64,000 nucleotides of DNA, taken from NCBI GenBank assembly GCA_024742455.1, contig JANSYL010000006.1, positions 124,001 to 188,000 of the forward strand, written 5' to 3'. Source of the stretch: Paracoccaceae bacterium. Its GTDB lineage: Bacteria > Pseudomonadota > Alphaproteobacteria > Rhodobacterales > Rhodobacteraceae. The notes beneath the pieces are model-generated. The model made no database searches and was not told the DNA's origin. It saw only the letters and a program-made list of their open reading frames with translations. Below are positions 8,367 through 17,430 of this stretch, piece by piece. The position numbers and the translations under genes are program-made. Position 1 is the stretch's first letter; every line of letters begins with the position of its first letter.

Positions 8367-10799
8367 ATGTCCGATTTCCCCACCACCGCCCGCGTCGTCG
8401 TCATCGGCGGGGGCGTCGTCGGATGCTCGGTTCTCTATCATCTGGCCAAGGGCGGCTGGTCGGATGTGCTTCTGCTGGAACGCTCGGAACTGACCTCGGG
8501 GTCGACCTGGCACGCGGCGGGCGGGTGCCACACGATCAACGGCGATCCGAATGTCGCCGCGCTCCAGAAATACACCATCGACCTGTATAAAGAGATCGAG
8601 GCTTTGTCGGGCCAGGCGGTGGGCCACCACATCACCGGCGGCGTGATGCTTGCCGCCACGCCGGAACGCTTCGACTGGCTGAAATCCATCGCGGCCAAGA
8701 ACAAGTACCAGGGCATCGAGGCCGAGATCATCACGCCCGAGGAAGCCCATGAGCTGATGCCGCTTCTGGACCCGTCGCAATTCGTGGGTGCCATGCGGTC
8801 GACGGTTGACGGTCATCTCGACCCTTCGGGCACCACCTATGCCTATGCGAAATCGGCCAGGCACTACGGTGCGCGGATCGAAACCCATTGCAAGGTCGAC
8901 GGGATCGTGCGGGGCCGCGACGGCGGCTGGATCGTGCAGACCGCCAAGGGCGACGTGGCCTGCGAGCATGTCGTGAATGCCGGTGGCCTCTGGGCACGGG
9001 AAGTGGGCCGGATGGTCGGCCTCGAAATCCCGGTGCTGGCGATGGAGCATATGTATCTGTTGACCGAGGACATGCCCGAAGTGGCCGAGGTCAACGCGCG
9101 CACCGGCAAGCAGGTCATCCATGCCGTGGATTTCGACGGGGAACTTTACCTGCGCCAGGAACGCGGCGGGATGCTGATGGGCACCTATGAACGCGCCTGC
9201 GTGCCCTGGTCGGAACGCGAAACCCCGTGGGAGTTCGGCCACGAACTGCTGCAGCCCGATATCGACCGGATCGCCCCGTCGCTCGAGGTGGGGTTCCGCC
9301 ATTTCCCCGCCTTCGAACGCGCGGGCATCAAGCAGATCATCAACGGCCCCTTCACCTTCGCCCCCGATGGCAATCCGCTGATCGGCCCCATTCGCGGCCT
9401 GCCCGGCATGTGGTCGGCCTGCGGCGTGATGGCGGGGTTCAGCCAGGGGGGCGGCGTGGGGCTGGCGCTGTCGAACTGGATGATAAACGGCGATCCGGGC
9501 TTTGATGTCTTCGCCATGGATATCGCGCGCTACGGCGATTGGGCGACGCTCAGCTACACCAACCCCAAGGTGCAGGAGAATTATTCCCGCCGCTTCTCGA
9601 TCCGGTTCCCGAACGAGGAATTGCAGGCCGCCCGCCCCCACAAGACAACCCCGATCTATGACCGGATGCTGTCGCTCGGCGCGCAGATGGGGGACAGTTG
9701 GGGCCTCGAAGTGCCGCTCTGGTTCTCGCCCGACGGTACCGAGGATGTGTTCAGCTGGCGGCGGTCCACCGATTTTGTCCATGTCGGCGCCGAGGTGCGC
9801 GCCTGCCGCGAGGGCGTCGGCGTGATGGAAACCTCGGGCTTTTCCAAGTTCCGCGTCACCGGCCCGGGCAGCGCGGCCTTCCTCGACCGCGTGCTGGCCT
9901 GCAAACTGCCGAAACCGGGGCGCATGACGCTGGCCCCGATGCTGAAGGAAGACGGCAAGCTGCAGGGGGATCTGACGGTCGCCTGCCTGGTGGAGGACGA
10001 CTGGATGCTCTTCGGCTCGGGCATGGCCGAGGTGTTCTATGCCCGCTGGTTCGAACAGCACATGCCGGGCGACGGGTCGGTGCGGCTGGAGGTGATCGGG
10101 CTGGGCCTGTGCGGCCTGTCCATCGCCGGGCCGAAATCGCGTGACCTGCTTCAACGCCTTACCGGCGGGGATGTCTCGAACGCGGGCCTGCGCTTCATGG
10201 GGTTCCGGCGCATGGACGTCGCGATGGCCCCCTGTTTCGTGGGCCGGGTGAGTTTCACCGGCGATCTGGGCTACGAGATCTGGATGAAGCCCGAATACCA
10301 GCGGCAGGTCTTTGACCGGCTGCTTGCCGAAGGGGCCGATCTGGGGATCAAGCCTTTCGGCCTGCGGGCGCTGAACGCGATGCGGCTGGAAAAGAATTTC
10401 GGCGGATGGGCGCGGGAATACCGCCCCGTCTATGGCCCGCTCGAGGCCGGGCTCAGCCGCTTCGTCGCGTATGAAAAGGGTGATTTCATCGGCCGCGACG
10501 GCGCGCTGGCGGAACGCGAAACCGGCGGCAAGCTGCGGCTTCTGTCCTTCGTGGTCGAGGCGGATGAGGCGGACGTGATCGGCGATGAACCGATCTCGCT
10601 GAACGGCGATGTCGTGGGCTGGGTCACCTCGGGCGGTTTCGCGCATCATTCCGGCCTGTCGGTCGCGCAGGGCTACGTGCCCAAGGACATGGCCGATGCC
10701 GATGGTCCGTGGTCGATCGAACTTCTGGGACGCCCGCTTGCCGCCCGCCCGCAGCGCGTGGCGCTTTTCGACGCCAATGCCGAACGGATGCGCGCCTAG
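8367..10799 (+). CDS. Dimethylglycine/sarcosine dehydrogenase-like FAD and folate enzyme
   Basis: An 810-residue flavoprotein. N-terminal FAD-binding Rossmann motif VVIGGGVVGCS with the GSTWHAAGG block, whose His is the covalent flavin attachment residue in dimethylglycine and sarcosine dehydrogenases. The FAD/oxidoreductase part covers roughly 1-370, an FAO_M-type linker about 375-430, and a T-protein (GcvT) folate-binding domain and its C-terminal barrel about 435-805. It should oxidatively demethylate N-methylglycines and pass the carbon to THF. AGGAG sits eight bases before the ATG at 8367. Dimethylglycine and sarcosine are both possible substrates; the sequence alone does not decide. Confidence 0.88.
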   Translation: MSDFPTTARVVVIGGGVVGCSVLYHLAKGGWSDVLLLERSELTSGSTWHAAGGCHTINGDPNVAALQKYTIDLYKEIEALSGQAVGHHITGGVMLAATPERFDWLKSIAAKNKYQGIEAEIITPEEAHELMPLLDPSQFVGAMRSTVDGHLDPSGTTYAYAKSARHYGARIETHCKVDGIVRGRDGGWIVQTAKGDVACEHVVNAGGLWAREVGRMVGLEIPVLAMEHMYLLTEDMPEVAEVNARTGKQVIHAVDFDGELYLRQERGGMLMGTYERACVPWSERETPWEFGHELLQPDIDRIAPSLEVGFRHFPAFERAGIKQIINGPFTFAPDGNPLIGPIRGLPGMWSACGVMAGFSQGGGVGLALSNWMINGDPGFDVFAMDIARYGDWATLSYTNPKVQENYSRRFSIRFPNEELQAARPHKTTPIYDRMLSLGAQMGDSWGLEVPLWFSPDGTEDVFSWRRSTDFVHVGAEVRACREGVGVMETSGFSKFRVTGPGSAAFLDRVLACKLPKPGRMTLAPMLKEDGKLQGDLTVACLVEDDWMLFGSGMAEVFYARWFEQHMPGDGSVRLEVIGLGLCGLSIAGPKSRDLLQRLTGGDVSNAGLRFMGFRRMDVAMAPCFVGRVSFTGDLGYEIWMKPEYQRQVFDRLLAEGADLGIKPFGLRALNAMRLEKNFGGWAREYRPVYGPLEAGLSRFVAYEKGDFIGRDGALAERETGGKLRLLSFVVEADEADVIGDEPISLNGDVVGWVTSGGFAHHSGLSVAQGYVPKDMADADGPWSIELLGRPLAARPQRVALFDANAERMRA

Positions 10800-11320
10800 T
10801 CCCGCCGTTCGTTCACCCAGGCCGACAGCGCCGGGTTGCCGATGACCGGATCGCGCGGCACGGGCCGGGCCCTTCGGCTGCGGAACAGGCCCAGGGCCCC
10901 GGGCAAGGCCGCGCCGGGCGCGCGGAAATAATGCAGCTCCCGCGCGCCGAAATAAAAGCTGACGATCGCGCCGAGCAGCCACCACAGCGGTTCGGGCACC
11001 GCGTTCAGCCCGATCATCCGGCGCGAAAACGCCACCGGGTCGACCATGGCGAAGACGAACAGGCCGATCGTGCCAAGCGCGAGCATCGGGCGCGGCAGCC
11101 GGTTCAGCCCGTTGATGACACGGTCGAACCAGCCCGGCCCGGCATGCTGGAACTCCGCCGCCGCGGTGGCCAGCGTCGCGCGGTGCAGGCCGGTCTGCAA
11201 TTCCATCGACCGGGTGGCATTGGGGACGAACACCTCCGACACGTCCCGCGCGGCATCGCCGATCCCCTCGGCTGCGCGCCCGACCCCGCCCAGAAGGTTC
11301 AGACGGTCCATCACCCCCAT
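10796..11320 (-). CDS. GTA-type holin (three-transmembrane family)
   Basis: A 174-residue protein resembling the GTA_holin_3TM family. After an amphipathic N-terminus it has hydrophobic segments at about residues 78-96 and 110-126 and a basic tail (FRSRRARPVPR). It is the partner of the endolysin encoded immediately upstream, whose stop overlaps this start by ten bases. In Rhodobacter capsulatus the lysis genes of the gene transfer agent form a comparable pair that lies outside the main structural cluster. It should make inner-membrane holes that release the endolysin. Its stop codon shares the palindrome CTAG with the stop of the convergent dehydrogenase gene. Confidence 0.8.
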   Translation of the reverse strand: MGVMDRLNLLGGVGRAAEGIGDAARDVSEVFVPNATRSMELQTGLHRATLATAAAEFQHAGPGWFDRVINGLNRLPRPMLALGTIGLFVFAMVDPVAFSRRMIGLNAVPEPLWWLLGAIVSFYFGARELHYFRAPGAALPGALGLFRSRRARPVPRDPVIGNPALSAWVNERRD

Positions 11321-11922
11321 GCCGCCACCCGTGCGCGATGTTCTGCCTCGGTCAGGTGAAAGCGGGGCGAGATGAAGGCCTCGGCCCTGAGGATCCAGCC
11401 GCCTTTGCTGCCATCACGCCGCCTTGCGTATTTCCGGCTGGCCGGGCGCCGGTCGCCGATGCGGTAGTAATAATTGCGCCGCGCGATCCCGTAGGCATCG
11501 ACCAGGTGGTCGGGGGCCTGCCCCAACGCGGCATGGGCGGCGCGCGCCGTCTGCGGCCCGATCACCCCGTCCACCGCGATGTCCAGCCCCATGTCCCTGA
11601 GCAGGCGTTGCAGGATACGCACCGCGTTCGAGCCCGCGTTGACATACATGTCGAAAACGCTGGCATGGAGCGGGCCGGGCAACAGCGTGATGCGCGGGGC
11701 GTGGAAGTAATGTTCGATGAAGATGTCGGTCGCCTGATCGCGGCCGAGCGCGCGGACATCGCCCGCATCGACATCCCCGTCGCCGTCGAGGTCCAGCCCG
11801 AGCCGTCGCATCGTGTGAATGGTGACGCCGAAATTGGTGGCCCCGCCCGGATCGTCGGGGTCGTTCACGTAGCCGCCTTCGCGGGCGACGATGTCTTCGG
11901 CAATATCGCGAACCGACTGCAT
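11311..11922 (-). CDS. GTA-type endolysin, GH108 N-acetylmuramidase
   Basis: A 203-residue glycoside hydrolase family 108 protein. The catalytic signature EGGYVNDPDDPGGATNFGV starts with the catalytic Glu15. The C-terminal half has the family peptidoglycan-binding region. An unusual insertion at residues 44-55 reads DLDGDGDVDAGD, an exact dockerin/EF-hand style calcium loop. It cleaves peptidoglycan glycan strands to lyse the cell and release gene transfer agent particles. No signal peptide is seen, so export relies on the holin that follows. No phage structural genes flank it, which favours a GTA lysis cassette over a prophage remnant. I saw no complete CtrA box (TTAA-N7-TTAA) upstream. Confidence 0.86.
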   Translation of the reverse strand: MQSVRDIAEDIVAREGGYVNDPDDPGGATNFGVTIHTMRRLGLDLDGDGDVDAGDVRALGRDQATDIFIEHYFHAPRITLLPGPLHASVFDMYVNAGSNAVRILQRLLRDMGLDIAVDGVIGPQTARAAHAALGQAPDHLVDAYGIARRNYYYRIGDRRPASRKYARRRDGSKGGWILRAEAFISPRFHLTEAEHRARVAAWG

Positions 11923-12035
11923 GGCCCGCCCTCCATGCTCAGTGGTTCCGATGCCTCCAGTCTATGGCGGTGAATGAACATCCGGTTAACGCGGGGCGGC
12001 TTTCCGAGGGCACGCCTGCGGCGTAGGATGAGGGC

Positions 12036-12878
12036 ATGGCGGACCGGATCGATATCGGAATCGATGGCGGCGGCACGGGGTGCCGTCTGGCACTGTCCGT
12101 CGACGGGGCGGAGCCGGTCGAGTGTCGCGGCGGCCCGGCCAATATCGTGACCGATCCGGAAGGGGCCGAGGCCGCGATCTGCGCGGTGCTCGATCAGGCG
12201 CTGGATGCTCAGGGTCTGACCCGGGACGACCTTGCCGTCGCGCGGACCTGCGCAGGCCTGGCCGGGGCGCGTCTGCCCGGCGCGGCGGATGCGTTTGCCA
12301 CCCGCCTGCCCTTTCTCGCCTATGTCGTCGATGACAGCGTGACGGGGTTCGAGGCCGCCTTCGCAGGCGGGGACGGCACGCTGGCCAGCCTCGGCACCGG
12401 GTCCTTCTTCATTGCCCGGCGCGATGGCGTGCTGCGTCACATCGGCGGGTGGGGGTTTCATCTGGGCGATGAAGGCTCGGCCGCATGGCTCGGGCGGCGG
12501 GCACTGGCGCTGTCTCTTCATGTCGCAGACGGCCGCCTGCCGCCCGACCCTCTGGCCGATCATCTGCGCAGGATCGCAACACCCGACCCGGTGCGGTTCG
12601 CCCGCGCCGCGACGCCGGGCCAGTTCACCGACCTTGCCAGGGCGGTGTTCGAGATGCGGGACACACCGCTTGCCACCCGCCTGATCGGAGAGGTCGAACA
12701 GGCGCTGCGCGACGGGTTGCGCGATGTAGGGCATCAGCAGGGTCAGCCCTGGGTGCTGACCGGGGGCCTCGGAAATATGATTGCGCCCATGCTGCCACCC
12801 GACCTGGCCGAGGGTCTCGGCTCGACCGATGCGCGGCCGCTTGACGGGGCGCTCCGCCTTGCGCGGGGGCTGCCATGA
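12036..12878 (+). CDS. Glucosamine/N-acetylglucosamine kinase, BadF/BadG/BcrA/BcrD ATPase family
   Basis: A 280-residue ASKHA-fold kinase. The phosphate-1 motif is IGIDGGGTGCRLAL near the N-terminus, phosphate-2 is SLGTGSFFIARR, and the adenosine motif is near VLTGGLGNM. The family includes GlcNAc and glucosamine kinases and the benzoyl-CoA reductase activators; the lack of activator cysteines and the following nagA make amino-sugar phosphorylation the best reading. It overlaps nagA by four bases. The two would turn scavenged GlcNAc or GlcN into the cytosolic hexosamine-6-phosphate pool. GATGAGGG lies directly before the ATG. Confidence 0.82.
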   Translation: MADRIDIGIDGGGTGCRLALSVDGAEPVECRGGPANIVTDPEGAEAAICAVLDQALDAQGLTRDDLAVARTCAGLAGARLPGAADAFATRLPFLAYVVDDSVTGFEAAFAGGDGTLASLGTGSFFIARRDGVLRHIGGWGFHLGDEGSAAWLGRRALALSLHVADGRLPPDPLADHLRRIATPDPVRFARAATPGQFTDLARAVFEMRDTPLATRLIGEVEQALRDGLRDVGHQQGQPWVLTGGLGNMIAPMLPPDLAEGLGSTDARPLDGALRLARGLP

Positions 12879-13990
12879 CGCTGTATACCGGGTTCGACCT
12901 TCTGGACGGCGATGGCCGGCACCGGGACATGGCGATCAGGATCGAAGGAGGCATGGTGGTGGAACTGCGCCCCCGCGCGGCGGGCGATGCCGGGGAAGAC
13001 CTGTCCGGTGACGCGCTGATCTGTCCGGGTTTCATCGACCTGCAGGTCAATGGCGGCGCGGGCCGCATGCTGTCGGAGTGCCGGACGGTCGGGGATGTAT
13101 CCGGACTGGCCCGCGCGCACCTCAAAGGCGGCACGCTTGGCCTTTTGCCGACGCTGATCTCGGACACACCCCAGACGACCACGCGGATCATCGACCTGGT
13201 AGCCGACGCCGCAAGGGCCGATCCGGCGATCCTCGGCCTGCATCTGGAGGGTCCGCATCTGGCCGTCGCAGGGGCGCATGACCCCTCGCAGCTCAGGCCC
13301 ATGACCGAGGCCGATCTCGCGCTTTATCTCGATGCGGCCGGGCGCCTGCCCCGGCTGATGATCACGCTTGCGCCCGAGCAGGCCACGACCGCGCAGATCG
13401 CCCGGCTGGCCGGGGCCGGTATCCTTGTCTCGCTCGGCCATACCGGGTGCAGCTACGAGGAGGCACTTGCCGCCTTCGACGCGGGCGCGCGCGGCACCAC
13501 GCATCTGTTCAACGCGATGTCGGGGCTTCATCACCGCGCGCCGGGTCTGGTGGGGGCGGCGCTGGACCGGGCAAGGGTGATCGGGCTGATCGCCGACAGG
13601 CATCACGTGCATCCATCCGCGATGCGGCTTGCGCTGAAGGCGCGGCCCGGGGCGATCTGTCTGGTGTCGGACGCGATGGCGGTGGCAGGCACAGGCGAGG
13701 ACGACTTGTTGCTGAACGGGCGGCGCATAACGCGCGCGGCGGGGCGGCTGACGCTGGCGGATGGGACCCTGGCGGGCGCGGACCTGACGCTTTGGGACGC
13801 AGTGCAGAACCTTGTATCAGAATGCGGCCTGCCGCTGGAGGCTGCCCTGCCCCATGCCTTCGACACGCCCCATCGCGCGCTTCACGGCGCCCCGAACCGC
13901 GTCGCCGCCGGGCAGCCCGCGCGGTTGCTCATGATCTGTGAGGGCCGCCTGACCGCCACCCATACAGGGGATGGCTGGCAGCCGGTCTGA
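12875..13990 (+). CDS. nagA: N-acetylglucosamine-6-phosphate deacetylase
   Basis: A 371-residue amidohydrolase. The family blocks are in order: CPGFIDLQVNGGAG, then LHLEGPHL with the metal-ligand Glu, LGHTGCSYEEA, the GTTHLFNAMSGLHHR block with a metal-ligand His, IADRHHVHP, and LVSDAMAVAG with the catalytic Asp. It removes the acetyl group from GlcNAc-6-P, yielding GlcN-6-P and acetate. It starts inside the kinase stop codon. Its TGA abuts the reverse-strand stop of the next gene, forming the palindrome TGATCA with no gap. No nagB is adjacent in this window. Confidence 0.93.
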   Translation: MTLYTGFDLLDGDGRHRDMAIRIEGGMVVELRPRAAGDAGEDLSGDALICPGFIDLQVNGGAGRMLSECRTVGDVSGLARAHLKGGTLGLLPTLISDTPQTTTRIIDLVADAARADPAILGLHLEGPHLAVAGAHDPSQLRPMTEADLALYLDAAGRLPRLMITLAPEQATTAQIARLAGAGILVSLGHTGCSYEEALAAFDAGARGTTHLFNAMSGLHHRAPGLVGAALDRARVIGLIADRHHVHPSAMRLALKARPGAICLVSDAMAVAGTGEDDLLLNGRRITRAAGRLTLADGTLAGADLTLWDAVQNLVSECGLPLEAALPHAFDTPHRALHGAPNRVAAGQPARLLMICEGRLTATHTGDGWQPV

Positions 13991-16900
13991 TCATTCGGCG
14001 GCCTGCGCCAGCGTCGGGCCGCCGCGCAGATGGGCCAGGATCGCGTCCCGGTTTTCCGCTGCGATGGCCGCGTTCTTTTCCTTCACCGGGCCGAAACCCC
14101 GGATCTTCAGCGGCAATTCGGCCAGCGCCACGACCATGTCCATGTTCGCCGCATCCGCCCTTGGCAGCCATTCGGCCATGTCGGCCTCGTACTGGGCGAT
14201 CAGGCCCCGCTCCATCCGCCGTTCGGCGGTGTAACCGAAAACGTCGAAAGGCGTGCCGCGCAGCACCTTCAATGCGGCCAGCGGGCGATAGATCCGCCCC
14301 ATCCACGCCCCGAATTCCCGCTTTTTCGGGCGCCCGGCCGCATCCTTGCCGGGCAGCATCGGGGGGGCCAGGTGATAGGTCAGTTTCAGATCGCCCTCGA
14401 ACAGCTCCCGCGCCTTGGCCTCGGTGCTCAGATGCAGGCGCGCGACCTCGTATTCGTCCTTGTAGGCAAGCAGCTTGTGATAGCCCAGCGCGACCGCCTC
14501 CTTCAGGCGCGGATCGGACACCTTGTCGACCAGTGCGCGGTACCGCCGCGCAAGGCCTTCGTTCTGATACGCGGTCAGGTGGCGTTCGCGGAAGGCGATC
14601 TTCTCGTCCAGCGTCCTGGGCTTTTCCACCACTTCGCCGGACACCAGCCGGTCGGCGGCGTCCGGGTTCACCTGCGCCCAGCGGCCCATCTCGAATGCCT
14701 GCCTGTTGGCCTCGACCGCGGCGCCGTTCAGCCCGATCGCGGCCATGATCGCGGCATGGCTGAGCGGCACCAGCCCCATCTGCCAGGCCGCCCCGAAGGT
14801 CATCATGTTGGAATAGATCGAATCGCCCATCAGCACACGGGACAGTTCGGTGGCATTGAAAAGCGACAGCCGGTCCCTGAGCCGTGCCTGCAGGGCCAGT
14901 TGCAGGTCACCGCCGGGGATCGTGAACTCGGTGTCGCGGGTGAAATCGCCGGTGATGATCTCGTGGCTGTTGACCGCCGCCCCGGTCCGGCCGGTGGACA
15001 TCAGGCCAAGCGTCTTGGCCCCGCCCGTCACCACCAGATCACCGCCGATCACCGCATCCGCCTCGCCCAGGCCCACGCGGATCGCGTGGATATCCTCGGG
15101 CCGTTCGGCCAGCCGCAGGTGGATCCAGACCGCGCCGCCCTTTTGCGCCAGTCCGGCCATTTCAATCATGCCCGCGCCCTTGCCGTCGATCTGCGCGGCC
15201 TGAGCCATGACGGCGCCTATGGTCACCACGCCGGTTCCGCCGACGCCCGTGACCAGCACGTTATGGGTGCCGTTGATGGCGGGCAGCACCGGATCGGGCA
15301 GGCCCGACAGGTCCACCTCGGCCGAGGCTTCCTTGCGGATTTTCGCGCCCTGCACCGTCACGAAAGAGGGGCAGAACCCCTTGACGCAGGAAAAATCCTT
15401 GTTGCAGGTCGACTGGTCGATGGCGCGTTTGCGGCCCAGTTCCGTTTCCACCGGCACGATCGACACGCAGTTCGACTGCACCCCGCAATCGCCGCACCCT
15501 TCGCAGACATCGGTGTTGATGAAGACACGCTTGTCGGGATCGGGGAATTTGCCCCGCTTGCGGCGGCGGCGTTTCTCGGCCGCGCAGGTCTGCACGTAGA
15601 TGATCGCCGAGACGCCGGGGATCTTCTGGAACCGTTCCTGCACCGGCATCAGCTGGTCGCGTTCATGGCGTTCCAGGCCGGGCGGAAAGGCAGAAAAATC
15701 GATTTCTTCCTTGGGGTCATGGATCAGCGCGATATGCTTCACGCCCATCGCCTTGATCTCATGGGCGATGCGGGCGGGGTCCAGTTCGCCCTCATTGCTC
15801 TGGCCGCCGGTCATGGCGACGGCATCGTTGAACAGGATCTTGTAGGTGATGTTGGTGCCCGCCGCGACGGCAGCGCGGATGGCAAGGATGCCGGAATGGT
15901 TATAGGTGCCTTCGCCGAGGTTCTGGAACACGTGATCGCGCGTCGAAAACGGCGCCTCACCGATCCAGTTGGCGCCTTCACCGCCCATATGGGTGAAGGC
16001 CTCGGTGTTGCGGTCCATCCATTTTGCCATGAAATGGCACCCGATGCCCGCGCCTGCCCGCGCATCCTCGGGCACCCTGGTCGAGGTGTTGTGCGGGCAC
16101 CCGGAACAGAACCACGGGGTGCGCTGCGCCAGATCGGGGGCGTTGTTGGCGCGCCGCGCCTCTTCGACCCGGGCCATGCCGGCCCTGATCCTGTCGGTGG
16201 CGCGCCCCTCGTCGCCCAGGATGCGGCCGAGCTTCAGCGCGATATCGGCCGGGTCCAGCGCGAAATGGCTCGGGAACAGGATATTGCCCGCCCCGTCCTT
16301 GTAGCCATAGACGCGGCGGCCCCGGCGGTCGTCAAAGATCGCCTCCTTGACCTGCACCTCGATCAGCTTGCGCTTTTCCTCGACCACCACGATCAGGTCC
16401 AGGCCCTCGGCCCAGTCATGGAACCCCTTCATATCGAGCGGCCAGGTCTGGCCCACCTTGTAGGTGGTGATGCCAAGCCGCTCCGCCTCATCCGCGTCGA
16501 TGCCCAGCGTGTCGAGCGCCGACACCAGATCGAGCCAGTTCTTGCCCGCCGCAACCAGCCCGATCTTCGCGCCCGGCTTGCCGTGAACACGCTTGTCGAT
16601 TCCGTTGGCATGGGAGAACGCCTCGGCCGCGAAACGCTTGTATTCCAGCAGGCGTTCCTCCTGCGGGATCCAGTGATCGCCCAGCCGGATGTTCAGGCCG
16701 CCCTCGGGCATGTCGAATTGCGGCGTCACGAACTGCATCCTGTCCGGGCGGCCATCAACGACGGATGTCGCCTCGACCGTGTCCTTCATCGTCTTCACGC
16801 CGACCCAGACCCCGGCGAACCGGCTCATGGCATAGCCGTAAAGTCCGTAATCAAGGATTTCCTGCACGCCGGCAGGGTTCAGCACGGGGATATGCGCGTC

Positions 16901-17392
16901 GATCAGGGCCCAGTCGGACTGGTGGCAGACGGTCGAGCTTTCGCCGGTATGGTCATCGCCCATCGCGACCAGCACGCCGCCATGTTTCGAGGTGCCGGCC
17001 ATGTTGGCATGCCGGAACACGTCGCCCGACCGGTCGACGCCCGGTCCCTTGCCATACCACAGGCCGAAAACCCCATCATATCTGCCTTCACCGCGCAGCT
17101 CGGCCTGCTGGCTGCCCCACAGCGCGGTGGCGGCCAGGTCCTCGTTCAGGCCCGGCTGAAACAGGATATCGGCGGCCTCGAGGTGGTTCTTCGCCCGGCT
17201 CATCTGCATGTCGACCGCGCCCAGGGGCGATCCGCGATAGCCGGTGACGTGACCGGCGGTGTGCAGACCCGTCGCCCGGTCACGCGCCTTCTGCATCAGC
17301 ATCAGCCGCACAAGCGCCTGCGTGCCGTTCAGCAGGACGGGCGATTTCGAAAGATCGAACCGGTCGTTGAGCGAAACCTGCTGCAGACCCAT
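13991..17392 (-). CDS. Indolepyruvate ferredoxin oxidoreductase, fused alpha/beta subunits
   Basis: A 1133-residue single-chain IorAB-type 2-oxoacid:ferredoxin oxidoreductase. The N-terminal ~420 residues are the pyrimidine domain, followed by the TPP domain with FCSGCPHNTS and AGIGCHFMAKW. A ferredoxin-like motif CEGCGDCGVQSNC (C-x2-C-x2-C-x4-C) and further cysteines bind an Fe-S cluster. The C-terminal half, starting VLVTGVGGTGVVTIGAV, is the gamma/beta-like domain. It oxidatively decarboxylates aryl pyruvates to aryl-acetyl-CoA. The ATG at 17392 is preceded by a strong GGGAGGAG; the in-frame start 54 bases upstream is not needed. A promoter with a palindrome in its spacer lies upstream, divergent from the LysR gene. 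Confidence 0.92.
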   Translation of the reverse strand: MGLQQVSLNDRFDLSKSPVLLNGTQALVRLMLMQKARDRATGLHTAGHVTGYRGSPLGAVDMQMSRAKNHLEAADILFQPGLNEDLAATALWGSQQAELRGEGRYDGVFGLWYGKGPGVDRSGDVFRHANMAGTSKHGGVLVAMGDDHTGESSTVCHQSDWALIDAHIPVLNPAGVQEILDYGLYGYAMSRFAGVWVGVKTMKDTVEATSVVDGRPDRMQFVTPQFDMPEGGLNIRLGDHWIPQEERLLEYKRFAAEAFSHANGIDKRVHGKPGAKIGLVAAGKNWLDLVSALDTLGIDADEAERLGITTYKVGQTWPLDMKGFHDWAEGLDLIVVVEEKRKLIEVQVKEAIFDDRRGRRVYGYKDGAGNILFPSHFALDPADIALKLGRILGDEGRATDRIRAGMARVEEARRANNAPDLAQRTPWFCSGCPHNTSTRVPEDARAGAGIGCHFMAKWMDRNTEAFTHMGGEGANWIGEAPFSTRDHVFQNLGEGTYNHSGILAIRAAVAAGTNITYKILFNDAVAMTGGQSNEGELDPARIAHEIKAMGVKHIALIHDPKEEIDFSAFPPGLERHERDQLMPVQERFQKIPGVSAIIYVQTCAAEKRRRRKRGKFPDPDKRVFINTDVCEGCGDCGVQSNCVSIVPVETELGRKRAIDQSTCNKDFSCVKGFCPSFVTVQGAKIRKEASAEVDLSGLPDPVLPAINGTHNVLVTGVGGTGVVTIGAVMAQAAQIDGKGAGMIEMAGLAQKGGAVWIHLRLAERPEDIHAIRVGLGEADAVIGGDLVVTGGAKTLGLMSTGRTGAAVNSHEIITGDFTRDTEFTIPGGDLQLALQARLRDRLSLFNATELSRVLMGDSIYSNMMTFGAAWQMGLVPLSHAAIMAAIGLNGAAVEANRQAFEMGRWAQVNPDAADRLVSGEVVEKPRTLDEKIAFRERHLTAYQNEGLARRYRALVDKVSDPRLKEAVALGYHKLLAYKDEYEVARLHLSTEAKARELFEGDLKLTYHLAPPMLPGKDAAGRPKKREFGAWMGRIYRPLAALKVLRGTPFDVFGYTAERRMERGLIAQYEADMAEWLPRADAANMDMVVALAELPLKIRGFGPVKEKNAAIAAENRDAILAHLRGGPTLAQAAE

Positions 17393-17430
17393 TGGCTCCT
17401 CCCTGCCTTGCGTCCGTTGCTGTTCCAACG

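Noticed and set aside
8271-10985. A 904-codon minus-strand frame opposite the dehydrogenase
   Set aside because: It conflicts with a full-length flavoprotein on the plus strand and has a His/Arg/Gly-rich product typical of shadows.
10796-11922. Prophage remnant
   Set aside because: No integrase, terminase, portal or tail gene and no att-like direct repeat lie within the window around the lysis pair.
11923-12035. CtrA-binding site upstream of the lysis genes
   Set aside because: Only one TTAA half-site (in CGGTTAACG) was found, not TTAA-N7-TTAA.
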